64,000 bases of DNA from Choristoneura fumiferana (lineage: Eukaryota > Arthropoda > Insecta > Lepidoptera > Tortricidae): NCBI RefSeq assembly GCF_025370935.1, contig NC_133485.1, forward strand, positions 11,203,412 through 11,267,411, given 5' to 3'. The position numbers and the translations under genes are program-made. The notes below the pieces were generated by a model. The model saw nothing but the letters and a program-made list of their open reading frames with translations. It ran no database searches and was not told the origin of the DNA. Below, piece by piece: positions 11,353-22,489 of this stretch; positions within the stretch are counted from its first letter, which is position 1, and each line of letters begins with the position of its first letter.

Positions 11353-11668
11353 AGTACGTAGTGAAGCCGTGGTGGCCTAGTGGTTTGACCTATCGCCTCT
11401 CAAGCAGAGGGTCGTGGGTTCAAACCCCGGCTTGCACCTCTGAGTTTTTCGCAATTCATGTGCGGAATTACATTTGAAATTTATCACGAGCTTTGCGGTG
11501 AAGGAAAACATCGTGAGGAAACCTGCACAAACCTGCGAAGCAATTCAATGGTGCGTGTGAAGTTCCCAATCCGCACTGGGCCCGCGTGGGAACTATGGCC
11601 CAAGCCCTCTTGTTCTGAGAGGAGGCCTGTGCCCACCAGTGGGACGTATATAGGCTGGGATGATGATG
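11353..11668 (+). mobile_element. Full-length tRNA-derived SINE (family A)
   Basis: An exact 10-bp duplication, ACGTAGTTCA, flanks the insert (11343-11352 and 11669-11678), giving a 316-bp element. The head is tRNA-like: TGGCCTAGTGGTTTGACCT acts as an A-box region and GTGGGTTCAAACCCC as a B-box. The body carries AACATCGTGAGGAAACCTGC and ACTGGGCCCGCGTGGGAACT. The 3' end, CAGTGGGACGTATATAGGCT followed by (GAT)n, resembles the RTE-like LINE tails in this window and suggests mobilisation by such a LINE. Pol III transcription is inferred from the boxes. Confidence 0.85.
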
Positions 11669-11678
11669 ACGTAGTTCA

Positions 11679-12940
11679 GTATCCACGACTACATCCCTGG
11701 CCTAGTTTGCACCACTCCTTCTCTACATAAAACTTAATTGACAACGTAAATAAGTTCTATTGCTAATGAATGGCAATGATGTCTCAAGAAAAAGATTTTT
11801 TATTTTATATTTTGTCGGTGACAAAAAAATTGTCCATTAGTTCCACCACCACCACCATACAAAGCGTGGGCGATACCATAATAGAACAATCTGTCTACAT
11901 AAAACAAAGTAATTAGTATATTTAGATTATATAATTTGTAATCAGACAGTACTTAATTACTACAGGTTTTTCCTTAGTAATGTTACTTATTTCCATTTGA
12001 ACTGACACTCATACTCATTCATTTAGCAGACGTAAATAGCCCGAACAGGGAAGAAAGGAAATGAGTGTCCTAATTTAATGGGCTCAAAGACTTGACATTA
12101 ACGCCACTGAAGTTAAAGCGGAGTTCATTTAGAATTATTAAATTAACCTTTTGTTCAAGTTAATGGAAGGACTACTTTAATAATGCAATTTTATTACGGA
12201 GTGGTAGTAATTAGTTTCTTACAATTGCTACCGAAGTAAGCAAGGCTAGTAAATACACGGAAGGCTAAAGAAAATTGATCAGAGTCTACAGCAGGTTTTT
12301 GTCCACTGCACTGTACTGTATCATACCATGACCAAAACTATCCAGACATAGTCTACACTTGCGGGAGTCTTTGCTTGCGGGCTTATACGTATTTGTCACA
12401 TCATCAAAATCCCGAAGCCATACTGACTAAACATAGTCTAAAATTCACCATTTCATTCTGTCAAACGTTATAAGGTGAGGGTAAAAAGAGACTTTGAGGC
12501 ATGATACAAGTTGTATTTAATTATAATTTAAACACTTACAATATTGGAGCGTCCCATCCCTCGGTTTGTTTTGTTTTGCTGTTTTTGGAGTAAATGTAAT
12601 ATTTTTGTGGCCTGTATTACTCTGTTAGTTTTAATTCACAAATTAAGCTCTCTTATTCTTTAAGCCTGTTCGTAGCTCTTATTCGTTATTCGTTTTAACT
12701 CAAATTTCTATCAACATTGTTATTATTATTGTTCCCATTAATGGCGATCAACATTGTTCTGGTTTTATTTCGTGTTTGTCTGCTGATGTCATAATTGTAA
12801 TTGTCATATGTCAATGTCAAATTATTCTTATCTTTTTCATTACATGTACTGTTGCCATGATAATGTGGGCTATACAGCCAACTTATATTTTAGTCTCGTA
12901 GCTATTTTTGTATTTGATTTCACTTTGATTTGTTTTGTGT
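11679..12940. other. No recognised gene
   Basis: AT-rich DNA with only short ORFs. I can support no motif here. Confidence 0.4.
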
Positions 12941-12944
12941 GACT

Positions 12945-13113
12945 TTCCGTAATTGCACTCTCCTGTGGCCCGGCGGAAGACCAGTGCTGGTTTTCAACCA
13001 GCGATATGCTGAGCCGGGACCTTTTTATAGCGGCAACATTTCCTATTGTTATTTTTACTTATTATGTGTCATTGCTGTTATAAATAAATTATTTTCTTTC
13101 TTTCTTTCTTTCT
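12945..13113 (+). repeat. Repeat family with CTTT tail, copy 1
   Basis: GGCGGAAGACCAGTGCTGGT, CAACCAGCGATATGCTGAGC and GTTATAAATAAA lead into (TTTC)n at 13092-13113. Related pieces are at 21045-21230, 44280-44490 and 46366-46562. It looks like a short retroelement 3' region with a polyadenylation-like AATAAA and a TTTC tail. Confidence 0.55.
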
Positions 13114-14300
13114 AGATAGGAAGTTCGATGCGCGAGCGTCCGTGCGTAAGACAAAGTAGGTAGGTAGCCGTTATAAATAGGGTGACGCACCGTAGACGCG
13201 TTTATGTAGCGGTGTACTAATGTTTTTTTTTTAATTATGATTCTTAACACGAAACAGTTTTCAGGTGTTCCGCATTTCTAAAGTTATCGTGCGGATAGGC
13301 TAAATTTTAAGAAACATCAAGACTTTTAGGGTGATGTCAACATTTTTATCAAGGCATTTCATTTCTCCGTGGCAACCCTATGCAAAACACCTCCCTTTGC
13401 TAACTAAAATGCACTCCGCCGACCCGTACAAAAAACTTGATTGCCTGCATGCATTATTGTTTAATATCAGCCGTTTAAATGTAGTTCAACATCTAAGAAC
13501 CGCGGTAGAAAAGGTAATACCATGTAAACCATTCTGAAAGAAGGTAAGCATTGAATTATGTTCGGCTTACAATTAAATTCTTTCGTCAAAATTAAATTTC
13601 TGCGCCCAAATAATATTAAGACGAAGTTTTTATGGAATAACATCTATTACTGTTACTTCTCATAGTTACAAAGAGGGTCATTTTCCTTTACATAGTGTGA
13701 TACTAGAATCAAACAATAAACAGATTAGGGGTTTTTAAATCACGTCTATGAATACTCACTGGTATCCATTAAAAATGGAGTTTTTTTTTATTGAATATAA
13801 AATGCAAATGGGACTAAATTATTGCCCTATTTTAATTTTCAATCCGCTTATCTTCCGTACGTAAATATCGCCAATCTGTACTAAATATGTGTGGTTTTTA
13901 CAGGGGATGCTTTAAGTTTGGTTTATCATTTGATTTTAAGTGCAAATGAGGCCAAAGGTGTATTCTCACTGGTTCGGGTAAGTAATAGAATAAGTATATA
14001 AAGAAAAAACATATAATATTCATTACGTATAACTTCACTTTCTATATTTTTTTAAATATAACATACGTTTGCTATAATGCTCATAAAGTTTAATGATAAA
14101 ATATATAATTTCATAATGTATAAAGAGCTTTGGACATGAATACATTGAGTATAATGATCAAATAATATAATATTCGCAACCTCCAGCAACCAAAACATAT
14201 ATCATTCATTTAATCTTACAACGGAAAACATAACGCACAAAAATATAAATTAAAATATTTTTATTTCACTTTTACGGTCTTCTCGCTGCAAAAAAAACCT
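13114..14300. other. No recognised gene
   Basis: AT-rich DNA. No repeat boundary, domain or RNA gene was identified. Confidence 0.4.
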
Positions 14301-14306
14301 AATGTC

Positions 14307-14355
14307 GAAGGCTAAGGCGGGAGCTACGCTCCGCTTTGCTTCCGCCTTAGCCTTC
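14307..14355. repeat. Strong 49-nt hairpin
   Basis: GAAGGCTAAGGCGG on the left is complementary to CCGCCTTAGCCTTC on the right across a GC-rich loop, giving a 14-bp perfect stem. It lies 19 bp before the target duplication of the Penelope-like insertion and is probably an independent repeat. Confidence 0.6.
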
Positions 14356-14385
14356 TGTAACCTAAACAGTAACAATCCAAGTCCC

Positions 14386-14993
14386 ATAGTCAAAATACCA
14401 CAAACGGGACTTATCACGCTATTATTATACAAGTAATATTTACCTCGACGTTTCGGCAACGTTACAGTTGTCGTGGTGGTCGTGGTCGTGGTTGTTGGAG
14501 TCAGGGCCAAACCACTGGATTGAGCTTCACAATCCCAAAATTCTGTCCACGGAACGTCATTTTTACTCAAGAATGGTACGTGAAGCGGTTGAAATAAAAA
14601 AGCATAAGAATTTCAACCGGGACGATGGGTATAAGCTTTCATCTTCGTGGTATCCTGTTATTAATAAGTGTCGGCGTCGGGATGAATGTTCGGAGGGACG
14701 ATCGGACGTTGTTAGTGCTGTGTGTCGGTGTGATAGGGTGACTAATAAAAGTGACCAAGTGCGGGTAGTTCGTGATACGAGTGCCGGCACTATTAGTGAT
14801 CAAGTGCGGGTAGTTCGAAGAACTCGCGCTGCTAGGCAGACTTGACACCCCACACTTCAGTCTACTCGTGACCACGGCAACTGTAACGTTGCCGAAACGT
14901 CGAGGTAAATATTACTTGTATAATAATAGCGTGATAAGTCCCGTTTGTGGTATTTTGACTATGAGTGAGAATCACGAAAGTTTAAAACGTTAT
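14386..14993 (+). mobile_element. Penelope-like element insertion with inverted ends
   Basis: An exact 12-bp duplication, AATCCAAGTCCC, flanks the insert (14374-14385, 14994-15005). The left end (14386-14476) is the reverse complement of 14872-14962, with the outer part (ATAGTCAAAATACCACAAAC) exact. A coding remnant lies between them. Beyond the right arm comes a tail with ATGAGTGAG, TCACG and AGTTT, a pattern shared with the insertion at 26840-27061. Inverted terminal repeats around a 5'-truncated ORF are known for Penelope-like retroelements. Confidence 0.75.
14523..14845 (+). pseudogene. Penelope-like ORF C-terminal fragment
   Basis: The frame open from 14468 to the TGA at 14843 contains REAVEIKKHKNFNRDDGYKL then SSSWYPVI. 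From what I know of the family, this is the end of Penelope-like proteins, just after the GIY-YIG endonuclease, where a REAxEIxKHxxNFNRxDGxxLSxxWxPxI pattern is conserved. The reverse transcriptase and the catalytic endonuclease core are missing, so the piece is a 5'-truncated 3' end. The last ~65 codons contain a repeated SDQVRVVR motif and may be lineage-specific or untranslated. Confidence 0.7.
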
Positions 14994-15378
14994 AATCCAA
15001 GTCCCTTCTGCTCCGAACCGTGAAATTATAGTGTTTCATGTTATATACATTATGAACGTTTATAATATGACATTATATCTAACGTTTTTATATAACTTGG
15101 GACGCACCCCACTGGTTCAGTAACAGCCTATTCACTGTAACCTATATGACAGTACCTATGTTTTACTTTTATCTCTGACGCGGTGTAATCAAGTACCACT
15201 TAATTTCTTATCAACGCATGCCACTGCTCATCGATTAAATTAAATATAACTTTTTAACTCACTAGCTTTTTACCGAAGAATCGCACGCGTAAGCCATTGG
15301 GTCTAGCAGCTAAATTGAATCCCCAGGATTTCACAAAAACATTCGTGGAAATTCTGGTTCTGGTTTTCATTAATGTTG

Positions 15379-15793
15379 AGATTGGTTTTATGGAATCTTT
15401 TTGTATTTTTATTTCAATTCCAAGTTTTTTGTTACTTTTACGGTCATCCCGTAAAACCCAAAAAGATTCCAAAAAACCAATATTAATTAGATTGTTTAAC
15501 AACGACATCTCTTGTCCGGGTGAGCGGTTAGTTCCAATGGAGTGCTGAAAGTTTCTCGATGAGGGCTACAGCATAGGATGTCGTTGGGGTCGCTGCTTAA
15601 GTGACTAAATAAGAAAACAAACAAGCTGAGATATGTGGTACATAGGAGAAATTCGTGTCTGTATCACTGTCCAGTGGTGGTGTAGTGGTATAGCACGTGG
15701 CACGGAATGCCGAGGACCTGGGTTCGATTCCCAGCGCTGGTCTTATTTTTCTGGTTTTTCTATGCATCTATATTTCAGTTTGTATTTTCGATA
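15379..15793 (-). mobile_element. Composite SINE (family B), 5'-inverted copy
   Basis: An exact 13-bp duplication, TTCATTAATGTTG, flanks the insert (15366-15378, 15794-15806). Read on the minus strand, the 3' end is a sense tail (GGTTTTACGGGATGACCGTA ... ACCAATCT), while the 5' part is inverted: on the + strand 15463-15793 reads tail end, body, tRNA-like head and first part of the tail. The tRNA-like head at 15672-15742 has GGTGTAGTGGTATAGCAC (A-box region) and GGGTTCGATTCCCAG (B-box). Confidence 0.8.
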
Positions 15794-15806
15794 TTCATTA
15801 ATGTTG

Positions 15807-16260
15807 CATAACAACCGCACCACTTATCTCTAATACTACTGATTGATATTCAGACTCGTTACAATATCAGGTAGACTAGTGTTAGTCCAGATAAGCTGTT
15901 TGCAATTTTCAAGGCACACACACGCATACAAACTTTCGCATTTGTAATATTAGCAGGATATGATTTACCATAGCTAGCGAAAATCCACTTTAATATAGGT
16001 GATTTATGTAGTGCGCAACCTGCATAAATCAAGTCTACTTATATCAATAAGTAATTTTTGCATATTATGTTATTTTTACACGAGTTTACCAACTAATGTT
16101 TAGTACTTGTCACTCACTTTTCACGCGTGTGTAAACATGTTGTATTAGTGCTTAGTATTAGTACAACCGCGAGTACAACTGAAAAGAAGTCGACCCTGTT
16201 CACTAAACGAAAAGAAAAACTCGTCAAAATATATTAATATTCCTTACCTACTTGTCGAAA
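15807..16260. other. No recognised gene
   Basis: It contains ACAAACTTTCGCATTTGTAA then TATTAGCAGGAT at 15930-15960, an end-like sequence common to several lepidopteran repeats (also 27750-27780). Nothing else was recognised. Confidence 0.4.
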
Positions 16261-16906
16261 TATGCTGAGCTGGGATCGCTTCGCGATTTCACAAAAACTT
16301 GTTATTATTTTTATTATTATAATTTGTTTCAATTGTGTGTCTTACGTATTTTTGTGAAAAAGCGAATAAACATTTCTATTTCTAAATATTTAACTTAATG
16401 TACTTTTTAAAGATCCATTGATCATGGGATCAGATGATTTTTCTTCTGATTCATTTTGAAATGTACAAAATGAAGTATTAGAAAAGCAAAAAGTTCTCGT
16501 AATTAGCTCTATAAATTCTAATTTTCTCTAGTTTCTCCTTTACTTCTGTAGTTAGGTAGGTCGGTTCGTCAAATAGCTACTACGAGCTCCTACATAATTA
16601 TTTATTTACATAGCATTTTCCGCAGTTAAAGTAAGCTACAAGTGTTAAACACAAGAGAAAGCTTTCTTCCATGTAGTAGTATAAATACTGAATTGACACG
16701 AAATTTAAGTACTTACGCCATTTTATAAATTTGGAACAATTGGAACGGTAAATTATCTGTACGCATACGTTATTTTTTCAGAATTTTGTTTTCTATGTTA
16801 AAAAATTACAACTAGCCAGTAAGTATACTAGTATTTTCTTAAAGTTACGGAAGATTACAGTTAAGGGATGCGTTGACTGATATTTCTGACCAGCCAGCGG
16901 TTCGTC

Positions 16907-17071
16907 AGTTTAGTGAAGACGAGCGAGGGAGGCGCGCGCGTGTGCATCGCTCCTGAGTTTACGATACTCGACCAGTGGAAAAGTATTGGTATTTGTGGAT
17001 TTAAAAAGTGGCCAGTGGAGTTTCAGTGCAGTTAAGTGAACTTGTACGTTGTTTTGGAAGCCGTTAATTGG
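16907..17071 (+). promoter_or_regulatory. Candidate promoter and non-coding first exon
   Basis: GTCAGTTTAGTGAAG at 16905-16919 contains the arthropod initiator TCAGTT, with A+1 at about 16907. A CpG-rich stretch (GAGGGAGGCGCGCGCGTG) and non-repetitive sequence follow. GGG/GTAAATATG at 17070-17080 resembles a 5' splice site. No long ORF starts here, so it would be a 5'-UTR exon followed by a long intron. There is no clear TATA box or DPE. It is the only segment in the window that looks like host gene structure. Inference only. Confidence 0.3.
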
Positions 17072-18550
17072 GTAAATATGCTTTTCATGAGTACTTTTAA
17101 CGTGTTTGTATAACTTTTATTTAGGAAGGGAAGCGATAATCTCCTTAGGTCTTATGATTTTATTTACTGATGGCTTGGCCGTTCGAAAGTAGCTTTTGCG
17201 ATTTAAAAGCTGATTACTGAAATAAAATCAGATGACAACATCAAGAAAACTCTTAGGAATAAATGTCGTTCAAACGGTAAAACCGTAATTCTTTGACAAT
17301 ATAGGAAATAAAGGGTGGACAATTTCCTAATAACGTACTATTCAAAAACCTTTTTTTTTTAACTTTCCTTAATTTAATTTCTAGATTCAGTAGTTTAGCC
17401 GTTTAAAAGGTACGTTGCTTAAGATCACGCCTCGGTTGAATTATTATCTTTATCGCTGACCCCGGCATTGAAGTCAAGTTTACTCAATTTGTTAATACAG
17501 GGCGTTTATGGGCATCACTAGCCAAACGGTAGACATTAATACAATACTTGTACCTAAATTGCATACATATTTGGGAGTACGGAAAGATGGTACTTACGTT
17601 TTTTTATTAGACACATGTAATGACAACATATTTCAATACAATTTGGATATAAGTATTAGTTAAGGCAAAATAATAGGCTATAATGACTACAATCACGCCT
17701 CATGCTAAGCGAAGATGGGCTCTTAAAATTCTTAAGTTAACCGCTTATCTAGTAAAATGCCCATTAGCCATAGATCCTGATCAGATTATAACGTTCACAA
17801 ACTCATACACAGGTGCCTAAATATGATGTAACGATGTTGTTCAGATATATGACGAAGCGTGTTGTGAATATCTCTAATGTTCACTTGACGAAACCTGTGC
17901 TATGGATGTGGTTTATATAGTAATCCTTTTATAAATTGAATTAGAAATAAATAATAAGTAAATGTAAAAAACGTAATGATAATAAGTAAATGTAATGATT
18001 TTGTAAGAATAACAATAATGTTCTATTTTTTTTATTCAATACATATTTTGACCTAAAGTCAAGATTATCTCTTAAATCGATGTTGATTACCTAGCTTGGA
18101 AATTTAAATCAAATAAAGAAAATATTTACGACTCATGTAGGCTTTGGTCATAATAAGACACGTGTTTTCATCTAATTTCAACGTAAAAGTCATCTAGTTG
18201 GCCATTAATTATAAAAGGAATTAAGCGCTAAGTAATCTTTATTAAAGTTTTAACTTACTGTAGATTTGAGGTAATCAATAAAGAAAATTTGAATTGTATT
18301 ATGTCATGTAAGCTGAAATCTACTCCATTTTATTTATTTATCAATACAGTAGGTACATTCAGGCTCAAAAGTAGTTTTACAATTTACGTATTAGGTACCT
18401 ACCTACTTAGTCGCAGTGACTAACAATACTAGGACAACACAAATTACTGAAAGTGACAAGCCACCAAATTGGAAGATGAATGGGAAGAAGATGAAGATAA
18501 TTTTCAATTTACCTGTACTAACAGTACTAACATTGTACTGTTCTGACCAT
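17072..18550. other. No recognised gene (possible intron)
   Basis: AT-rich DNA with no clear repeats and no coding signal. If the candidate exon upstream is real, this would be the start of its intron. Confidence 0.35.
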
Positions 18551-18554
18551 ATGA

Positions 18555-18868
18555 ACAATGATAGTTAGGCGGTATTCCAGATCACCGACGCTATGGTTTC
18601 TCAAGCAGAAGATCATGGATTCAATACTCGGACTTGAATTTCTGAATTTTTTAGAATTCATCTGCCAAATTACATTTGAAATTTACGACGAGGTGCAGGA
18701 CAACATCGTTAGGAAATCTGCACAAGCCTGCGAAGTCATTCAATGGTGTGTATGATTTTCGCAATTTGTACTGGGCCAACCTGGGGAATACAGTCCAGGC
18801 CCTTCATGCTGAAAGGAGGCCACAGGGCTAGCAATGAGACGTATAATAGACCGAGATGATAAAAATAA
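18555..18868 (+). mobile_element. Diverged SINE family A copy
   Basis: TCTCAAGCAGAAGATCATGG, TTACATTTGAAATTTACGAC and CCTGCGAAGTCATTCAATGG align in order with the 11353-11668 copy, ending near GACGTATAATAGACC. Substitutions are numerous, so this is an old insertion. Its B-box is degraded. Confidence 0.7.
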
Positions 18869-19246
18869 TCCACCCTTAATAACACAGTGCTACCAAAACA
18901 AAAGAAGAACAATTAATAATGTTTCTTTACACCTTTTTGATGCTAGCATTATAATAAATGTAGCAAATAAACAATGAACCTAAATACATGTCTATCTATG
19001 TTATGATAGTTTGTGTCATATTACATAGAAGAATTATGACATATAGTAAAACAAAAGAGAGACAGTCAGAACCAACAACAATAGGAACATGTGGTACTTA
19101 GCGATCAATACATGTACCTATGCTTTGATCATTTAATTCTAATCGTTAATATGTACACGTGTTTTAATTTGATTTCCGTTAACTTCGACATAATTTTTTG
19201 CAAAGTCGAATTAAAAAATTAAGCTTCTTCAACAGCACACAAAAAT

Positions 19247-19432
19247 TAGGCCTCCCCGTATACCTCCCGTTGCTTTGGTTGGAAGCAGCGTGCATCTACC
19301 GCGAACCTGCGGCTGTAAGCAAGTAATCCGTTTATATTGTCGATGGACGTCCTACCCAGCGCTTGTCGATCTGTGGTGTCCGTTCGAAAATGTTTTTCCC
19401 CAACGGCCATCTGTTCTGCCTTATGATATAAC
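19247..19432 (-). pseudogene. RTE-like LINE ORF2 C-terminal fragment
   Basis: On the minus strand one frame reads DKRWVGRPST, then a TAA stop, then TDYLLTAAGSRWMHAASNQS. This follows the GRPxxRWTDD..xxAGSRWMxxAxxR pattern of the C-terminus of RTE-type ORF2 proteins. It is a 5'-truncated pseudogene fragment in the orientation opposite to the copies at 24230 and 32080. Confidence 0.65.
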
Positions 19433-19775
19433 TAGGACTGAATAATGTATTTCTTATACACCAGGTAGTTTAGTAGGTACCTGAAAAAATAAATACAACT
19501 GTTTTATAAATAACTGTAGAACTATTTCCAACTTTCAGAGAAATAAGATATGATATTACTTGCGATGTTATGAGATGAATCCGGTAACTTGATACTAAAT
19601 ATAGATGCTTTCGTAAACGACCGACTTTGGTTACTTACTATCGAAAGCGAAAAATCAAGATATTTTTCTATTAAACGGACCGTGTTTAATCAAAGATGAA
19701 ATTATTTTGCTGAATACCCTAGTTCTTGAAGTTTTTAACACGCTCGTATTATGTTCAGTTCACTTTGTAACTATC

Positions 19776-19845
19776 ATCATCATCCCAGCCTATATACATC
19801 CCACTGCTGGGCACAGGCCTTCTCTCAGAACAAGACGGCTTGTAA
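19776..19845 (-). repeat. SINE family A 3' fragment
   Basis: CATCATCATCCCAGCCTATA then CATCCCACTGCTGGGCACAG is the reverse complement of the family A 3' end with its (GAT)n tail. Only about 70 bp is present, in the middle of a spurious ORF (19707-19889). Confidence 0.7.
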
Positions 19846-20187
19846 CTATACCATATAAAATACATTTCTACGTATTTAAGAGTCTTTGAACTTGATTTTC
19901 ACCCACTTCATATTGTGATATCGATACGGAACGTAGAAATTATGCTTAGCTCTAATGACAAAACAATAATAATGGTACCATCGAGCTAATCTGCTAATGG
20001 AACCGAAAAAACAACGCAATCTAGCCGTGTTTGAGTTTTTTACTTAAAATCGTTTCAGGGTGGTATTTTGACCAAAAATCTGGGTCTGGAACTTTAGGAC
20101 AGAACAACGTAACCTAGCCGCGTTTGGACTTTTAAAAATAGTTTATTTAAACCATAACTAAACTGATCAAGCCTTAACAACTGCAAA

Positions 20188-20520
20188 AACCGGTCAAGTG
20201 CGAGACGGACTCGCGCACCGTGGGTTCCGTTCCAATTTATCTGTAAACAGAATAGATCTTTGATGGAGTATCGCGGATTTTTCCCGTTTTATCTGATTGT
20301 TTTTTCCTCTAAAATATAAAATATAAAATATTGAACACAATGAAAAAAGAAAATGAATGTTATTACTATTCTAGGATTCGAAATCGGGGCCTCGTGCACC
20401 GTAGTCCACGTGTGTACCACCACACCACCTTGATCTACACAGAGAATGTCGAAATAAACCATCGCTTTCGAATGAAATATATTTTTATCAAAAAATATTG
20501 GTACGGAACCCTAAAAAGAA
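20188..20520 (+). repeat. GGGTTCCG-type dispersed repeat with a second SINE-like head
   Basis: It begins AACCGGTCAAGTGCGAGACG then CTCGCGCACC and ends GGTACGGAACCCTAAAAAG, boundaries I recognise for a widespread lepidopteran non-coding repeat. Between them, 20370-20436 on the minus strand resembles a tRNA-like SINE head (GGTGTGGTGGTACAC as A-box region, CGATTTCGAATCCT as B-box), so a SINE may have inserted in it. Confidence 0.55.
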
Positions 20521-20607
20521 CAGGGATACTAATAAAATCACCAGCTATATCAAAGACAGAACACCCACCCGTATGAACTATCGGCGTACTTTTCTGACAA
20601 AGCCAAT

Positions 20608-20778
20608 TCAATTCGCACCATAGCTCCGGAGCGCACAATAAAGTGCTATATCCGCAATACCTTTCAAATCCCGCACTTTTGAAACTATTCCGATAGCTTT
20701 TATATTGACGCCAGTTTCTTCTGAGATGACGCTTACAACTTGTGAAATTTGTGATTCTAAAATGTTTTGTGAATCCAT
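20608..20778 (-). CDS. Unidentified 56-codon ORF
   Basis: The ATG at 20778 opens a 56-codon frame ending in TGA at 20608. The product begins MDSQNILESQISQVVSVISE, continues with a TGVNIKAIGIV stretch, and has mixed, protein-like composition without the low complexity of neighbouring random ORFs. No family was recognised. It lies just beyond the repeat at 20188-20520, and a longer minus-strand frame (20435-20806) overlaps it. It could be a fragment of a transposon or host exon, or chance. No signal peptide or membrane segment is visible. Confidence 0.3.
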   Translation of the reverse strand: MDSQNILESQISQVVSVISEETGVNIKAIGIVSKVRDLKGIADIALYCALRSYGAN

Positions 20779-21044
20779 TATGCGATAGAGCGAAAAATAA
20801 CATCAAAAACCTTAGTGAATATAAAAAGATACATATATACTTAGTTTTATTTTTGAAAACAGAGGTAGGATTTATAATTTAATTAGCAATCAATTTTTGT
20901 TCCATATTCTTGCTAGGATAAAAATAAATGAAAGCATTATATTTATTGCCTTGCCACCTGTTCTGTTCTTTTTAATTTTATTTCATGCTAATTTTCAGTG
21001 ACAAAAATATGCTAGCAACAATGCAGCCTTACCCGGCTCTAGAG

Positions 21045-21230
21045 TAAAATTGTTACGCTGTGGGACGGGCGCGGGCTGAAAATCAGCGCTGCAAGTTTCC
21101 TTTGCTCGCAGCTTATGCTGAGTCTGAGCCCATTGCCACCTGCTTATGTTTTTTTATTATTTTGTAACCTGTCTTATTTTCAGTAGCAATAAATGATTTT
21201 ATTATTTTTTTTATTATTATTATCTACATA
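21045..21230 (+). repeat. Repeat family with CTTT tail, copy 2
   Basis: GCGGGCTGAAAATCAGCGCTG and CTTATGCTGAGTCTGAGCCC match the copy at 46366 in order, ending in GCAATAAATG. Here the tail is T-rich rather than CTTT. Confidence 0.55.
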
Positions 21231-21616
21231 CAACTATCAAAAACTTAAAGCACATGAAAAAAACTTAAATTATTTTTATAGAGTACCCTTAGACAAGATT
21301 CAAAAGATGCTGGCAGCGTTCCCTCTCTGAATGGCTATGCTAATTCTTTGTCCGAGGAAGATGCCAGCTCTTCGGTTCCCTGTAACGTCTACTGACCTCT
21401 TTGCTATTTCTTTGTAAAAGAAATTGTTAGTGTAAACAAAAACATAAAAAAATAAAATAAAATATTATGGTACTATTGACACCAATTGACCTAGTCTCAA
21501 AATAATTGAAGCTTGTGCTTGTGTCAACAATTCCTGGATAATATCTTTCCTTTGTGTAATGTAATATCTTTACATCGACAATGGCAAAATACATCTTGCT
21601 AAAACAGAACATGTAC

Positions 21617-21687
21617 CCCGACCGAGGATCGAACTCGTGACATTTTGCTTTGCAATTACGTACTCTAACCACTAAACAGGCCATTGG
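21617..21687 (-). repeat. tRNA-like SINE head
   Basis: On the minus strand it reads AATGGCCTGTTTAGTGGTTA (A-box region) and, 40 nt later, CACGAGTTCGATCCTCGG (B-box with stem). The anticodon arm and acceptor do not fold into a normal cloverleaf, so it is more likely a SINE head than a tRNA gene. The body follows on the minus strand towards 21430. Confidence 0.5.
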
Positions 21688-21699
21688 GTCATCGAAATC

Positions 21700-22489
21700 A
21701 GGTCTGAAAATTCTTACTGTTCAATAAAGACAAAAACCAAAAATATAACAAAATTTTCCACCTATTTCCCAGTTCAATAGAACAACAATTAAATTTTGTT
21801 CCATGGTTTTATTATTGTCTATATATTTTTGATACAATGTTCCATATACGATCCAATGCTTTTATTTGCAAAGCCATTGCCAATGAACATGTCTACGAAA
21901 ATGGCACGACACGAGAATGATCCAGGAAATTCCTAGCAAAGGTTAACTGTAATATGCCATGTCGACGCTCATAAGCCCTCCAGCTATTCACTCTAGTGCC
22001 CCAGAGTGTACACTCTGGCCCTTATCACTCACTCTAAAGTACATTAGAGGTCCCTCCTTAAAATTACTCTATCCCAGACGTGAGAACAAGGTTTGCGACA
22101 TCTCAGAGGGCTTAGGAACCCATTGTGTGACCCATTATGAGGGGCTTTGTTTCTAAGGTAGAAACGTATTTTCCTTACTAAAGTAGAATTGTAGTACGAA
22201 CAATTTTAAACTCGTATTTCCGGCATTAAAAAAATTGGATAAACCTGCACTTTAACAAGATTATCGTTAGACTTTCGTCTTTCTTGCCACTCACATTTTA
22301 ATGAACTGCAAAGGCTTACATTGCTACCCCGGAAAAGTGCATACAGTTACATCTATGCAATACATGTGTTTTCATGCATGAAGATAGAAAACAAAATGTG
22401 AAAACAAATTGTGTCCCACAAACGTTGCTGTTGTAATGTCATGGGTGTGTGGTTTCTGAATAGCAAGATAAATGTTGTAGGTAGTTCAT
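21700..22489. other. No recognised gene
   Basis: Small inverted pieces such as CCAGAGTGTACACTCTGG near 22000 occur, but no coding or element boundary is supportable. Confidence 0.4.

Noticed and set aside
14434..14478. Hammerhead-like half motif in the Penelope arms (also 14865-14903 on +)
   Set aside because: Stem II and GAAAC-GTC are visible, but the seven bases before stem II do not match the CUGANGA core on either arm, so I did not annotate an RNA.
15672..15742. Possible functional tRNA genes (also 11370, 35092, 40298)
   Set aside because: The A and B boxes are good, but the acceptor and anticodon arms do not fold as a cloverleaf and each lies inside a SINE with a target duplication.
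20435..20806. 123-codon minus-strand ORF
   Set aside because: It spans a dispersed repeat and a tRNA-like SINE head; the overlapping 56-codon frame looked more protein-like.
22000..22020. CCAGAGTGTACACTCTGG palindrome as a regulatory site
   Set aside because: A single short palindrome with no nearby gene is not enough to support an operator or binding site.
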